Assembly: GCA_038234235.1 (NCBI GenBank) | Contig: JBBSUQ010000013.1 | Location: 1-29,123 of the forward strand | Source: JBBSUQ01 sp038234235 | Lineage (GTDB): Bacteria > Bacteroidota > Bacteroidia > Flavobacteriales_D > Crocinitomicaceae | Direction of reading: 5' to 3' | Length of the DNA: 29,123 bases | Shown here: positions 7,614 to 16,471 of the stretch, piece after piece | How positions within the stretch are numbered: the first letter of the stretch is position 1 | How the letters are laid out: the number at the start of each line of letters is the position of its first letter | Translations under genes and position numbers: made by a program | Notes under the pieces: generated by a model | Databases searched by the model: none | What the model was told of the DNA's origin: nothing | Seen by the model: only the letters and a program-made list of their open reading frames with translations

Positions 7614-10142
7614 CTAGAAAAATAACGGTGGTTTTGTAAAGTTAATTTTAGCATTTTGAAACAAAGCCGATGTTGCACGCAGTCGAAACAAGAATGATTG
7701 ATTGCCTCCAAGCGGTGTCCAAGTAAAGTCAAGCGCCCAACAATGCATGTCTCGTGAAAAAGCCAATTGTGTATAAGTCAGTTTAGATGTTTTAATGTCA
7801 AAATTCATTGTAGCCACTGCTTTCCATCTTTTCGTAAAACTGACATCACCATTTACAGCCAAAGTTTGCACAAAAAATTGCCTGTCAGGATTTGTAAATG
7901 TTCTGTTTTGATTGGCGCTAATTGAATAAACATGTGAAAGATTTACTTTCCACGGAATATCAAAATCAATTACTCTTTCGGGATGCAGTGCAAAATATTG
8001 GTAGTCAGCATCCCAAACTTCATCAAAAATTTCTTTGTTTTCTTCAATTTTTTTTCTGCTTTCTTTAGAAGTTAAAGTAATTGTTGTTGTAAGATTTGTA
8101 CTTATAAATCTCCCCAATCTTCCTTCTTTAGAAATTGCATAATCATTCGTTGCTGCGCCAGTGCTGTCATTACTGGCATAAGGCGAAATAATACCATTGC
8201 CAACAAAATTGAGATAATTGGTAGGAGCAATTCTGAGATTTGTTGAAATGTTTGATAATTTCATTGAATCTTTTAAATAATCATAAGCACCATTAAAACT
8301 TAACTGATCAATTATTTTGGTTTTTTTAAAGCCGGTAATTGTGTCTTTGTCATCCAATCTTTTTAATTCAAACGTATTCGATAGTCCAAAATTGACTAAG
8401 GCTTGTTCTCTTTGAATTCCTAAGTTATAAGCACTTTGTTGAAAAACCGAATATTCAATAATATCCATATTAACACCAACTGGGTCTCTCCTTGGATTGC
8501 TCAATACTGGCACGTAAGTAAAACCAAGTGTGGGCGTTGCCAAATGTCTTAAAATAGGCTTCCGTTTCCCAACATATCGGTAATAAGAATACAAAACTGT
8601 TGTAAGATTTAATGAGGCAGACAAACTTTGTTCAAAGCCTGGTTGGTAAACAGTATCTCTCACAGAATTATTAAGGAGTGGATCAAAAATCAATCTTGTC
8701 TGTTGAAAATTAATTGTATTGTTGTAATTAATTGTTGGATTTATTTTTAATGCTGACTTAAACGCACTGCCATTAGTTTGAATCGTTGAATTATTTTTAA
8801 ATCCATTCACGAACTTCTTACCTAATACATCAAAATCTCCATTTCGCAGTAAAGCATTATTAAATGTTGCTGAATTTTTACCTTCAAAATTATAATTGAA
8901 AGAAAACTGTTTAATGATCTCCCATTTATTCTGTTTTTTAATAAGATTTTTAAACGGTTTAATTCGAGTTACATTAAAATTGACAGTTGGAGCGTTTAAT
9001 GTTACTGTGCTGTCCAAAGAATTTTGCCTAACAGATAATTTTGCTCCAGCACTGTATGGTTTCCCTGGAAAATTGCGTTGTAAATTAATATCAGAATATA
9101 TTGTATTGTTGAAATATTGAGGATTTATGGGATTTGTGCTAATCTTTGGATCACTATCCGACTGAAAGTTTACATTCGTATTAAAAGACCAAAACGGATT
9201 GGCTTTAGGATCTTGGCGGTGCGACCAAACTACAGAAACTTTTTTGGCGGTTGTAGTATCTGGAAAACCAAGTCTAAAAAGATCAAAGCGCAGATCCACA
9301 TCTCCAGAAAATTTATACCTTATTTGATAATCGGTATTGTTTCTAATTCCAAAAGTACCTCTTGAAAAAACAGTTCCATAAAAAGTGGTTTGCAAACTAT
9401 CGTTTATCGGAATGTAAAAACCTAAATCTTGCACACCAAAGCCATAATTTGAAATGGGCACAAAATTCGGAAAAATAAGTCCTTTGGTCTTTTCTTTTTG
9501 TTGAGGAATTATCGCAAATGGCAACCCTAGTGGAGTCGGCACACCTTTTAACCAAAGATTCATTGGTCCAGAAACCACACGTTTTTCGGGAATTAAAACT
9601 GCCTTTGTTAATTGAAAATGATAGTGAGGTTCATCTAAGTTGCAGGTTGTAAACTGTCCGCCTTTAAAATGAATTTCTTCATTGGCCTGTCTTTTAGCAA
9701 CTTCCATGTAAAGATAAAATTCATCTTGTTTTGTCCGCACATCTTTTATGTAGGCTTTTTCAGTACCGAAATTATATTTAATGGAAGAAGCAGTGACATC
9801 TTCTTGATCGCTTTTTAAAGTGGGTAATTCAATTTTATTACTGTCTTTATCATATAAATGAGTGGCAGTAACCTCTTCTTTTTTCAAATCGATTACAATA
9901 TATCCTGCTTCAAGTGTAGTTTCTTCGTAAGAAACACGAGCTTCCCCATAAAGAAAAATAAGATTGTTTCGCAAATCGACATAAATAGAATCTCTTGCTC
10001 CATATATAATTGGAGAATCAAGCGATTTATCTTCAACATACAAAGTGTCTTGTCCATAGCAATTTGCGGATACAGACTTAACAATGCACATTATTAACAA
10101 TGTATAGAAGAAAACTCCAGATATGGAACGTTTTTTGAGCAA
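7614..10142 (-). CDS. lptD: LptD-like outer-membrane LPS assembly protein
   Basis: Outer-membrane beta-barrel that inserts lipopolysaccharide into the outer leaflet. The 842 aa product has a signal peptide (MLKKR, then a hydrophobic stretch, cleavage near SVSA). An OstA/LptA-like N-terminal domain follows at about 40-190 (DSIYVDLRNNLIFLYGEARV, FTTCNLDEPHYHF), then a long barrel of alternating strands ending in a C-terminal phenylalanine pair. The segment PTPLGLPFAIIPQQKEKTKGLIFPNF is a hallmark of Bacteroidota LptD. The start is inferred to be TTG at 10142, because the first ATG (10091) would remove the basic and most of the hydrophobic part of the signal. Its start lies inside the leader of the divergent amidase gene, so the two promoters overlap. 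The conserved cysteines are too few to assign disulfides. Confidence 0.93.
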   Translation of the reverse strand: MLKKRSISGVFFYTLLIMCIVKSVSANCYGQDTLYVEDKSLDSPIIYGARDSIYVDLRNNLIFLYGEARVSYEETTLEAGYIVIDLKKEEVTATHLYDKDSNKIELPTLKSDQEDVTASSIKYNFGTEKAYIKDVRTKQDEFYLYMEVAKRQANEEIHFKGGQFTTCNLDEPHYHFQLTKAVLIPEKRVVSGPMNLWLKGVPTPLGLPFAIIPQQKEKTKGLIFPNFVPISNYGFGVQDLGFYIPINDSLQTTFYGTVFSRGTFGIRNNTDYQIRYKFSGDVDLRFDLFRLGFPDTTTAKKVSVVWSHRQDPKANPFWSFNTNVNFQSDSDPKISTNPINPQYFNNTIYSDINLQRNFPGKPYSAGAKLSVRQNSLDSTVTLNAPTVNFNVTRIKPFKNLIKKQNKWEIIKQFSFNYNFEGKNSATFNNALLRNGDFDVLGKKFVNGFKNNSTIQTNGSAFKSALKINPTINYNNTINFQQTRLIFDPLLNNSVRDTVYQPGFEQSLSASLNLTTVLYSYYRYVGKRKPILRHLATPTLGFTYVPVLSNPRRDPVGVNMDIIEYSVFQQSAYNLGIQREQALVNFGLSNTFELKRLDDKDTITGFKKTKIIDQLSFNGAYDYLKDSMKLSNISTNLRIAPTNYLNFVGNGIISPYASNDSTGAATNDYAISKEGRLGRFISTNLTTTITLTSKESRKKIEENKEIFDEVWDADYQYFALHPERVIDFDIPWKVNLSHVYSISANQNRTFTNPDRQFFVQTLAVNGDVSFTKRWKAVATMNFDIKTSKLTYTQLAFSRDMHCWALDFTWTPLGGNQSFLFRLRATSALFQNAKINFTKPPLFF

Positions 10143-10160
10143 CGACGGATTGTATATTTG
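10131..10160 (+). promoter_or_regulatory. Bacteroidota-type promoter of the amidase operon
   Basis: TATATTTG at 10153-10160 is a perfect TAnnTTTG -7 box. A TTTTTTG run ends at 10137 and may serve as the -33 element, although its 15-base spacer is shorter than usual. Transcription would begin near 10167, so the amidase must start at the downstream ATG codons (10195 or 10207) and not at 10123. The box lies 10 bases upstream of the divergent lptD start. Confidence 0.65.
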
Positions 10161-10194
10161 TACTAATACGAATACAAAACTAAAAAATTACATC

Positions 10195-11382
10195 ATGAAT
10201 AGAGTTATGCGCATAAAAAATATTCTTTTGCCTATATCTATTGTCCTTCTTATTTGCCTATTTATTAGAGCATCAGTTAATATTCCACTTAAACTGGATA
10301 TTGACATGAGCACAATAAAAACAGTTGTAATTGATGCCGGACATGGTGGTAAAGATCCTGGGTGCCATGGTTCTTTTGCAAATGAAAAAGATGTTTGTCT
10401 TTCGATAGCCTTAAAATTAGGCGACTTAATTAAAAAAAATTACCCTAAAATAAAAGTAATTTATACCCGAGACAAAGATGTTTTTGTGGAATTAGATGAA
10501 CGAGCTAAAATTGCCAATAAAAACAATGCCGATTTATTTATTTGTATCCACGCAAACGCAGCTAGTGAATCGGCTTATGGTTCTGAAACTTATGTTTTAG
10601 GATTGCACAGAACAGAATCTCAGGAAAAAGTAGCGGAAAGAGAAAACAGTACCATTTATCTTGAAGACGATAAAGGAGAAAAATACAAAGATTTTGATTT
10701 AAGTCCGGATGCTATAATTGCAAGAAGAATTCAGCTTTCAGTATTTTTAGATCAATCTATTTCCTTTGCTTCAAAATTACAAGAAGAATTTAAAACCTTG
10801 GGAAGATACGACAGAGGTGTAAAACAAGCTGGATTTTTAGTTTTATACAAAACAACTATGCCAAGTGTTTTAATTGAAACAGGTTTTCTTACCAATGGAA
10901 ATGAAGAAAAATTTCTAGGAAAAGATGAAAATCAAATTAAAATGGCTAATTCTATGTTTACCGCTTTTGATAAATATAAAAGTGAAATTGAAGGAATCGA
11001 TTATGTTCCATCTAAAATAGTTTTGCCAATAAGCGATAAAGTTGAAAAAGAGAATAGCACAATTAATGTTAATACGAATACTCCAATTGTTAAAGAAAAT
11101 AATTCTGTAAATAATGATAAAATAGTTTTCAAGGTACAAATTGAAACTTCGGAAAAACGAATTTCACTCACAGCTAGCAAATTTAAAGCCTACAAAGTAT
11201 CTGAATATCAACAAGATGGACTTTACAAATATACTGTAGGTTCTTTTGAAAATGATTTAGATGAAGCAAATAAGTTGAAAAATAAAATGAGAGAAGACGG
11301 TTTTCAACATGCTTTTGTGGTAGCTTTTCAAAATGGAGAGCGCATTAGTTTAGAAAAAGCTATTAAATTAGCAAAAAAATAA
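10195..11382 (+). CDS. N-acetylmuramoyl-L-alanine amidase with SPOR-like tail
   Basis: Zinc amidase (Amidase_3 family) that cuts the bond between MurNAc and the stem peptide during cell-wall turnover or daughter-cell separation. Counting from the ATG at 10195 the product is 395 aa. An N-terminal membrane anchor or signal (about 7-27) is followed by the catalytic domain with H50 (DAGHGG), E64 (ANEKD), H119 (CIHANA) and E228 (VLIETGF), the usual zinc ligands and catalytic glutamate. A low-complexity Asn/Val linker leads to a SPOR-like domain at about 305-395, which would bind glycan strands lacking stem peptides. ATG 10207 (MRIKN) is an equally possible start. The gene heads a five-gene plus-strand cluster, with 12 bases to the MCE gene. 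Confidence 0.93.
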   Translation: MNRVMRIKNILLPISIVLLICLFIRASVNIPLKLDIDMSTIKTVVIDAGHGGKDPGCHGSFANEKDVCLSIALKLGDLIKKNYPKIKVIYTRDKDVFVELDERAKIANKNNADLFICIHANAASESAYGSETYVLGLHRTESQEKVAERENSTIYLEDDKGEKYKDFDLSPDAIIARRIQLSVFLDQSISFASKLQEEFKTLGRYDRGVKQAGFLVLYKTTMPSVLIETGFLTNGNEEKFLGKDENQIKMANSMFTAFDKYKSEIEGIDYVPSKIVLPISDKVEKENSTINVNTNTPIVKENNSVNNDKIVFKVQIETSEKRISLTASKFKAYKVSEYQQDGLYKYTVGSFENDLDEANKLKNKMREDGFQHAFVVAFQNGERISLEKAIKLAKK

Positions 11383-11394
11383 ACTTACAAAATA

Positions 11395-12426
11395 GTGTCA
11401 AAAGAAATTAAAACAGCATTAATAGCCCTAGTTGCAATAGGATTACTCATAGCAGGAATCAATTTTTTGAAAGGCAATAGTTTTTTTGGCGGTGATGATC
11501 GTTATTACGCCTATTTTCCAAATTCTGGCGGCGTAACACCTTCAAGTAGTGTAATGATTAATGGTGTTGCTGTAGGTAAAGTCGTTTCGGTTGATATTCA
11601 ACAAGGAGCAGATTCTGTAAAGTCAGTTCTCATTTCTTTTAATATTACCGAGTCTGATTTTAAACTTTCAAAAGATTGGGACATTACTGTTGGAGCTATT
11701 GATTTCTTTAATAAAGGAATGCTTATTCAGCAAACAGAACGTTTCGGAATGGGCAATTATAAACCAGGAGATACTATAATGGGAATAGTTGCTTCAGATA
11801 TTGCCACAGAACTGAAAGGTTATGTTGACCCCATTATGAATAAAGTACAGCATTTGGCTGGATCTGTAGATAAAATGGTTACTTCGCTTAATGCTTTCTG
11901 GGATACCTCAGCCACAAGTGCAATAGAAACAAGTATGAATGAAGTTCAAGTAGCGATTACAAGATTCGGAAACGTTGCAAGAGAAGTAGAATTAATGGTT
12001 CAAGAAGAAAGACAAAATTTTTCAAGGATCATGGTTAATGTTGAAAGTATCTCTAAAAATCTGAAAGAAAGTAACGCTCAAGTTTCAGCAATTATAGGCA
12101 ATACCAAAAAAATCACCGACGATATGGTTAGTGCAGATTTTAAAGGAACGATTGAAAAAGCAAAACAATCTTTGGATAAAGTGAACAATGTACTCGCCGA
12201 AGTTGAAAACGGAAACGGAACCTTAGGAAAATTGCTTAAAGATGAAGCTTTGTACAACGAGCTCATAAAAACCAATGCATCCTTACAAAATTTGATTAAC
12301 GATTTACAACTGCATCCTGAAAGATATATTAATTTCTCAGTGGTCGGTCGCAAAACTAAAGGAGTTACTTTAACACCAGATGAAGAGCGAAAAATGAGAG
12401 AAATTTTGGAAAAAACTCCTGATTAA
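11395..12426 (+). CDS. MCE/MlaD domain protein
   Basis: Inner-membrane-anchored periplasmic protein of the MCE family, whose members form hexameric rings or tubes that shuttle lipids between membranes. The start is GTG at 11395, 12 bases after the amidase stop. A single N-terminal helix (about 7-25) is followed by one MCE domain (about 38-115: YYAYFPNSGGVTPSSSVMINGVAVGKV, then KGMLIQQTERFG) and a long helical or coiled-coil tail with regular Leu/Val spacing to about 300. Length 343 aa is typical. No ABC ATPase or permease (MlaF/MlaE) is adjacent, so its partners are encoded elsewhere. Position beside lptD and the amidase supports a role in the envelope. Confidence 0.92.
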   Translation: MSKEIKTALIALVAIGLLIAGINFLKGNSFFGGDDRYYAYFPNSGGVTPSSSVMINGVAVGKVVSVDIQQGADSVKSVLISFNITESDFKLSKDWDITVGAIDFFNKGMLIQQTERFGMGNYKPGDTIMGIVASDIATELKGYVDPIMNKVQHLAGSVDKMVTSLNAFWDTSATSAIETSMNEVQVAITRFGNVAREVELMVQEERQNFSRIMVNVESISKNLKESNAQVSAIIGNTKKITDDMVSADFKGTIEKAKQSLDKVNNVLAEVENGNGTLGKLLKDEALYNELIKTNASLQNLINDLQLHPERYINFSVVGRKTKGVTLTPDEERKMREILEKTPD

Positions 12427-12483
12427 AGACTAATAATACGAGAATTAATTATTAAACTTGTAGGTGAAAATTAAAATTTTATA

Positions 12484-13821
12484 ATGATTAATACTATAAT
12501 TTTTGGAGCACTACTTCTTGTTGGTTTAGGTTTCTTTTTGTGGAATTGCAATTTAATTCGGAAAAATATAAATCTTGGCAAAGACCTTGATCATTCTGAT
12601 AGAAAAGGCGAGAGAATCAAAACAATGCTTTTGGTGGCTTTCGGACAAAAAAAGATGTTCAGAAAACCTATTCCAGCTTTATTACATTTTTGTATTTACG
12701 CCGCTTTTGTTATAACCCAAATTGAACTTCTCGAAATTTTCATTGATGGGTTAGTTGGCACTCATCGTATTTCTCGTCCAGCGCTTGGTGGTTTTTATAC
12801 TTTCGTTATTTCTTTTATTGAAATACTTTCAGTGTTGGCATTCGTTGCGACACTTGCATTTTTAGCAAGACGTAATTTATTAAAAATTCCTCGTTTGTCA
12901 ATGAATGAGTTAACTGGTTGGCCTAAGCTAGATGCCAATTTTATACTTTTTGGTGAAATTATTCTCATCACTTTCATTTTCATGATGAATGGCGCAGATG
13001 AAGTTCTATATAATCGAGGTTTGGTGCATGGTCACGAAGGAGAAATAGGAACTTATGGTTTTACTTTCACTGCTTGGGTTGGTCCATTGTTATTTGATGG
13101 GATGAGCGAAAATTCATTACATACAATTGAGAGAATTGGTTGGTGGGGACACATTATGACTGTTTTTGCTTTTTTAAATTATTTACCTTATTCTAAACAT
13201 TTCCATATTTTATTGGCGTTTCCAAATACTTATTATTCCAATTTAAAACCAAAAGGACAATTCAATAATCTTGAATCTGTAAGAAAGGAAGTAGAATTAA
13301 TGATGGATCCTGCGGCAGATCCTTATGCAGCGCCTCCCGAAGGTCAAGAACCAGTTCATCAAACTTTTGGAGCTAAGGATGTGCAAGATTTAAGTTGGAA
13401 AAATCTTTTGGATGCATATACTTGTACTGAATGTGGACGATGCACAGCTGCTTGTCCAGCAAATATTACTGGAAAATTACTCTCGCCACGAAAAATTATG
13501 ATGGATACCCGTGACAGACTTGAAGAAGTCGGAAAAAACAAAAGAAAGCACGGTAAAGATTATGAAGACGGAAAATCTTTAGTACACGATTATATTTCGG
13601 CTGAAGAATTATGGGCTTGTACATCATGTAACGCTTGTGTGCAAGAATGTCCGGTAAATATTGATCCGCTTTCTATAATTATAGATTTGAGAAGATTTCT
13701 GGTGATGGAAGAATCTAAAATGCCAACTGAAATTGCGGGAATGTTAACCAATATTGAAAACAATGGTGCTCCTTGGCAATTTTCTCAAGCAGACAGATTA
13801 AAATGGAAAGACGAAGCATAA
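12484..13821 (+). CDS. Membrane 4Fe-4S dicluster oxidoreductase subunit (HdrD-N/DsrM-like)
   Basis: Membrane electron-transfer protein of 445 aa. The N-terminal 250 residues hold about five membrane helices with histidines (for example H68, H223, H239) that could bind haem b, as in NarI/DsrM-like proteins; that is an inference. The C-terminal half is soluble and carries two complete CxxCxxCxxxCP cluster motifs: C314, C317, C320, C324 and C379, C382, C385, C389. The next gene, 47 bases downstream, supplies the CCG domains, so together they look like a split HdrD/GlpC-type complex. The electron donor and acceptor are not known. Start is an ATG after an AT-rich gap of 57 bases. Confidence 0.9.
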   Translation: MINTIIFGALLLVGLGFFLWNCNLIRKNINLGKDLDHSDRKGERIKTMLLVAFGQKKMFRKPIPALLHFCIYAAFVITQIELLEIFIDGLVGTHRISRPALGGFYTFVISFIEILSVLAFVATLAFLARRNLLKIPRLSMNELTGWPKLDANFILFGEIILITFIFMMNGADEVLYNRGLVHGHEGEIGTYGFTFTAWVGPLLFDGMSENSLHTIERIGWWGHIMTVFAFLNYLPYSKHFHILLAFPNTYYSNLKPKGQFNNLESVRKEVELMMDPAADPYAAPPEGQEPVHQTFGAKDVQDLSWKNLLDAYTCTECGRCTAACPANITGKLLSPRKIMMDTRDRLEEVGKNKRKHGKDYEDGKSLVHDYISAEELWACTSCNACVQECPVNIDPLSIIIDLRRFLVMEESKMPTEIAGMLTNIENNGAPWQFSQADRLKWKDEA

Positions 13822-13868
13822 AGTTATATAAGTGAAATTCAGATTTCAAAATTTAAAACCCAAATAAA

Positions 13869-14669
13869 TTGGAAGAAAATACAATATTAAAAGTTCCTAC
13901 GATGGCAGAAAAATTGGCTGCTGGAGAACAAGCTGACATCTTATTTTGGGTAGGTTGTTCTGGAAGTTTTGATGATAGAGCTAAAAAAATCACCAAAGCA
14001 TTAGTTAAAATACTCAATCATTGTAATATCAATTTTGCAGTTTTAGGAACCGAAGAAAGTTGCACTGGCGATCCTGCAAAACGAGCAGGTAATGAATTTA
14101 CTTTTCAAATGCAGGCAATGATGAATATCCAAGTTTTAAATGGATATGAGGTAAAGAAAATTGTAACTGCTTGTCCGCATTGTTTTAATACGTTGAAAAA
14201 TGAATATCCGGAACTGGGAGGACATTATGAAGTTATTCACCACACACAACTTATACAAGATTTAATAAATCAAGGGAAATTAGCATTAGAAGGTGGGTCA
14301 ACCTTCAAAGGGAAAAAGATTACTTTTCACGATCCATGTTATTTAGGAAGAGCAAACGATGTTTATGAAGCGCCAAGAGCATTGATTGAAAAGTTAGATG
14401 CCGAATTGGTTGAAATGAAACGTTGCAAATCGAACGGATTATGTTGTGGAGCCGGTGGTGCTCAAATGTTTAAAGAAGCTGAGCCTGGAAAAAAAGAAAT
14501 TAACATCGAAAGAACAGAAGAAGCCATAGAAACGCATGCAGAGATTATAGCTACTGGATGTCCGTTTTGCAATACAATGATGACAGATGGCGTTAAAAAC
14601 ACAAATCAAGAGGCAAATATTACAGTTATGGATGTGGCAGAATTAATTGCAAATGCTGCAGATTTATAA
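13869..14669 (+). CDS. CCG-domain Fe-S oxidoreductase (HdrB/GlpC C-terminal-like)
   Basis: Soluble partner of the preceding dicluster protein, 266 aa, with two cysteine-rich CCG domains of the heterodisulfide reductase type. The second is complete: C157, C186 alone, the C192-C193 pair followed by GAGG, and C231/C234 (GCPFC). The first has C30, C65 and C102/C105, but the expected Cys-Cys pair reads ESCTGDP, so S64 replaces one cysteine and its cluster may be altered or absent. The start is inferred as TTG at 13869, because the next ATG (MAEKLAAGEQ) would drop 12 residues. Substrate is unknown; the family includes disulfide and lactate or glycerol-3-phosphate oxidoreductases. Confidence 0.88.
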   Translation: MEENTILKVPTMAEKLAAGEQADILFWVGCSGSFDDRAKKITKALVKILNHCNINFAVLGTEESCTGDPAKRAGNEFTFQMQAMMNIQVLNGYEVKKIVTACPHCFNTLKNEYPELGGHYEVIHHTQLIQDLINQGKLALEGGSTFKGKKITFHDPCYLGRANDVYEAPRALIEKLDAELVEMKRCKSNGLCCGAGGAQMFKEAEPGKKEINIERTEEAIETHAEIIATGCPFCNTMMTDGVKNTNQEANITVMDVAELIANAADL

Positions 14670-14704
14670 TTTAAAATATTGAAATAAAATTAGTTGAATT
14701 AGAA

Positions 14705-15148
14705 ATGTCTGAAATGGAATTGTTTGAAAATTTTGATCCGTCTGCTAAACTTTGGATTTACCAAAGCAATAGAGAAATATCTAATCAAGAGCAAGAATTT
14801 ATTAAAGCCGAATTAAATACATTTCTAAGTGGTTGGAATGCACATGGCAAAGCATTGACTGCGGATTACAAAATCTATAAAAATAAGTTTGTACTCATTG
14901 CAGTTGATGAAATTAAAGCAAATGCAACAGGCTGTTCGATAGATTCTTCCGTCAAAAAAATGAAAGCAATCGGTCAAACAATTGATTTAGATTTTTTCAA
15001 TCGATTAAATGTCATTGTTGAAAAAGATGGGGAACAGAAAACCATTCATTACAATGATAAAGACCAATTTAAAGGCTGGAATATTTATGACAATACAATA
15101 ACTAAAGTTTCTGAATTAAAAGATAATTGGCTGGTTGACATAGTTTAA
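14705..15148 (+). CDS. Conserved Bacteroidota protein often labelled ABC transporter ATPase
   Basis: A 147 aa cytoplasmic protein of a family common in Bacteroidota: WIYQSNREISNQEQEFI at the start, the LSGWNAHGKALTADYKIYKNKFVLIAV stretch, GCSIDSSVKKMKAI and a beta-rich C-terminus. Public annotation often calls it an ABC transporter ATPase, but it has no Walker A, no signature motif and no Walker B, so that name is not supported. It closes the amidase-MCE-Fe-S cluster, 35 bases after the CCG protein. The GCSIDSS motif with its single cysteine is the only candidate functional site visible. Function unknown. Confidence 0.85.
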   Translation: MSEMELFENFDPSAKLWIYQSNREISNQEQEFIKAELNTFLSGWNAHGKALTADYKIYKNKFVLIAVDEIKANATGCSIDSSVKKMKAIGQTIDLDFFNRLNVIVEKDGEQKTIHYNDKDQFKGWNIYDNTITKVSELKDNWLVDIV

Positions 15149-15456
15149 TTCTTAAAATGCCGCTTACTCTTTTATAAAAAGCAATCACGAGAAACAAGAA
15201 ATTCAACTTTTGAATTAAATAAAATTTTAGTTCAAATTCAACTTTTAATCCATTTCCGTTCTCTAATATACATTGTCACGTAATTATTTACGAAAATATT
15301 TTCAACCTATAATTTCGTGAATATACAAGTCCTTAATTTTTTTTAAATTTTTACCGTCCACTTAAAAATAATAATTGATTAATTTTTAATAAAACGAATA
15401 TAATTAAAATAAAAATATTATATTTGATGCATCATTTATTAATTAAACCAATTAAG
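15149..15456. other. Intergenic region with an exact 13-bp repeat and a promoter
   Basis: About 300 AT-rich bases between the envelope cluster and the zinc-ribbon gene. AAATTCAACTTTT occurs twice, at 15199-15211 and 15234-15246, exactly 35 bases apart. No gene and no clear terminator is seen. The right end carries the promoter described separately. Confidence 0.5.
15419..15426 (+). promoter_or_regulatory. TAnnTTTG -7 box before the zinc-ribbon gene
   Basis: TATATTTG at 15419-15426 fits the Bacteroidota -7 consensus exactly. If used, transcription starts near 15433. That rules out the overlapping ATG at 15427 as start codon and points to the ATG at 15457. No convincing -33 TTG/TTTG partner is seen in the A/T-only run upstream. 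Confidence 0.5.
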
Positions 15457-16044
15457 ATGTATAAATTATTAGCAAAAGGTCATGCTTGTCCAGCATGCGA
15501 CAAACCCGTTTTCGGGAAACTAGATACCAAAAGGTATTGCAAGAAATCTTGTAGATTTAAATATAACAAGACCAAATCCAAACAATTAAGTTTTAGATGT
15601 GGAGATTTAGATTTATTTGAGAAAAAGAATTATGAGATTATGTCTTTTCTTATCGGTCCGAATAAAACCGAAATACATGCAGATTTGGATGCTCTTAGAG
15701 CCAAAGGTTTTAGAACAAGCAAATATTGCGCAGTAGGTTTTCATAACGGAATTCGAGTTTATATCATTGAACAATACTGTTTTTATGTTAAGAATTCTGA
15801 GGTATTTATTTTTCTAAAAGGAGAACCAGATAAATTTTTAAAAGGAGTTGAGGAACGATGGACTTTAGATTTTCCAAATGCCAAATTGGAAATGATGAAT
15901 GATGATAATTGGAGTAAGAAAATACTTGGTGTTGAATTGAGTAAGATTTTAAAGGTTCTGGCGGTTGACAGCGTTCAAATGAAGGTTATTTGGGAAAAAT
16001 TGGAGAAATGGGCATTAATATTTTTTGGAATTTGGAGGATTTAA
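15457..16044 (+). CDS. Zinc-ribbon protein of unknown function (195 aa)
   Basis: Begins MYKLLAKGHACPACDKP and carries a treble-clef-like ribbon, CPAC...YCKKSC, within the first 32 residues, followed by a basic stretch (KYNKTKSK). The middle (about 50-115) resembles the shorter zinc-ribbon protein encoded at 24808-25194. Both have an asparagine-plus-hydrophobic helix (NYEIMSFL), a GF motif before an aromatic strand, and a Y-x-Y-rich ending. This copy has an extra C-terminal 70 residues not shared. Start chosen from the promoter position; ATG 15427 is the alternative. The small ribbon and basic residues suggest nucleic-acid binding, but this is inference. It stands alone between two long gaps. 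Confidence 0.75.
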   Translation: MYKLLAKGHACPACDKPVFGKLDTKRYCKKSCRFKYNKTKSKQLSFRCGDLDLFEKKNYEIMSFLIGPNKTEIHADLDALRAKGFRTSKYCAVGFHNGIRVYIIEQYCFYVKNSEVFIFLKGEPDKFLKGVEERWTLDFPNAKLEMMNDDNWSKKILGVELSKILKVLAVDSVQMKVIWEKLEKWALIFFGIWRI

Positions 16045-16471
16045 GGTGAATTTTAGGCACGGTGCTAAAAACAAGTAAATATTTGATTTATATTGTGTTA
16101 ATCTCAAATTTCCTCTCGAATTAACATCAATTTTCAAAAAAGTATTTAACTCTCACACCAATAAAGCCAAAATTCCATTCCTCCCCTCACAATTGCCACA
16201 ATTTTCCATACAAAGAAGTTGAAATATTAAAAATAAACACAACTTCCTTCAAAAATTGTCAATGGTAAATCTTCCTCCAAAGGTTGAATTGATTTTCTAT
16301 GCTTAAAATTCTAAAAATAATGTTACTCATAAACGACATTCAATTATGCACTGAAATTGAGATAAACTAAATTCAAAATAAATAGATATTTTTAAACGAG
16401 TCTCGAACTAATTTCATAATTAAGTGTTATAAAAATGTTCTAAAAAGTTCTAAAATAATTACTTTAAATTA
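16045..16471. other. 427-bp intergenic region, AT-rich, paired direct repeats near its end
   Basis: I find no gene or RNA structure here. GTTCTAAAA occurs at 16437-16445 and again at 16447-16455, exactly 10 bases apart (one helical turn) and 16 bases before the next start codon; TTCTAAAA also occurs at 16309-16316. The pair could be a small operator for the oxidoreductase gene. The rest is A/T-biased with many short homopolymer runs. Confidence 0.45.

Noticed and set aside
10123..10194. Extended N-terminus of the amidase (MERFLSND...)
   Set aside because: It overlaps the perfect -7 box at 10153-10160 and the divergent lptD start. The signal-like anchor begins properly at MNRVMRIKN.
14705..15148. 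ABC transporter ATPase
   Set aside because: There is no Walker A, ABC signature or Walker B motif in 147 residues.
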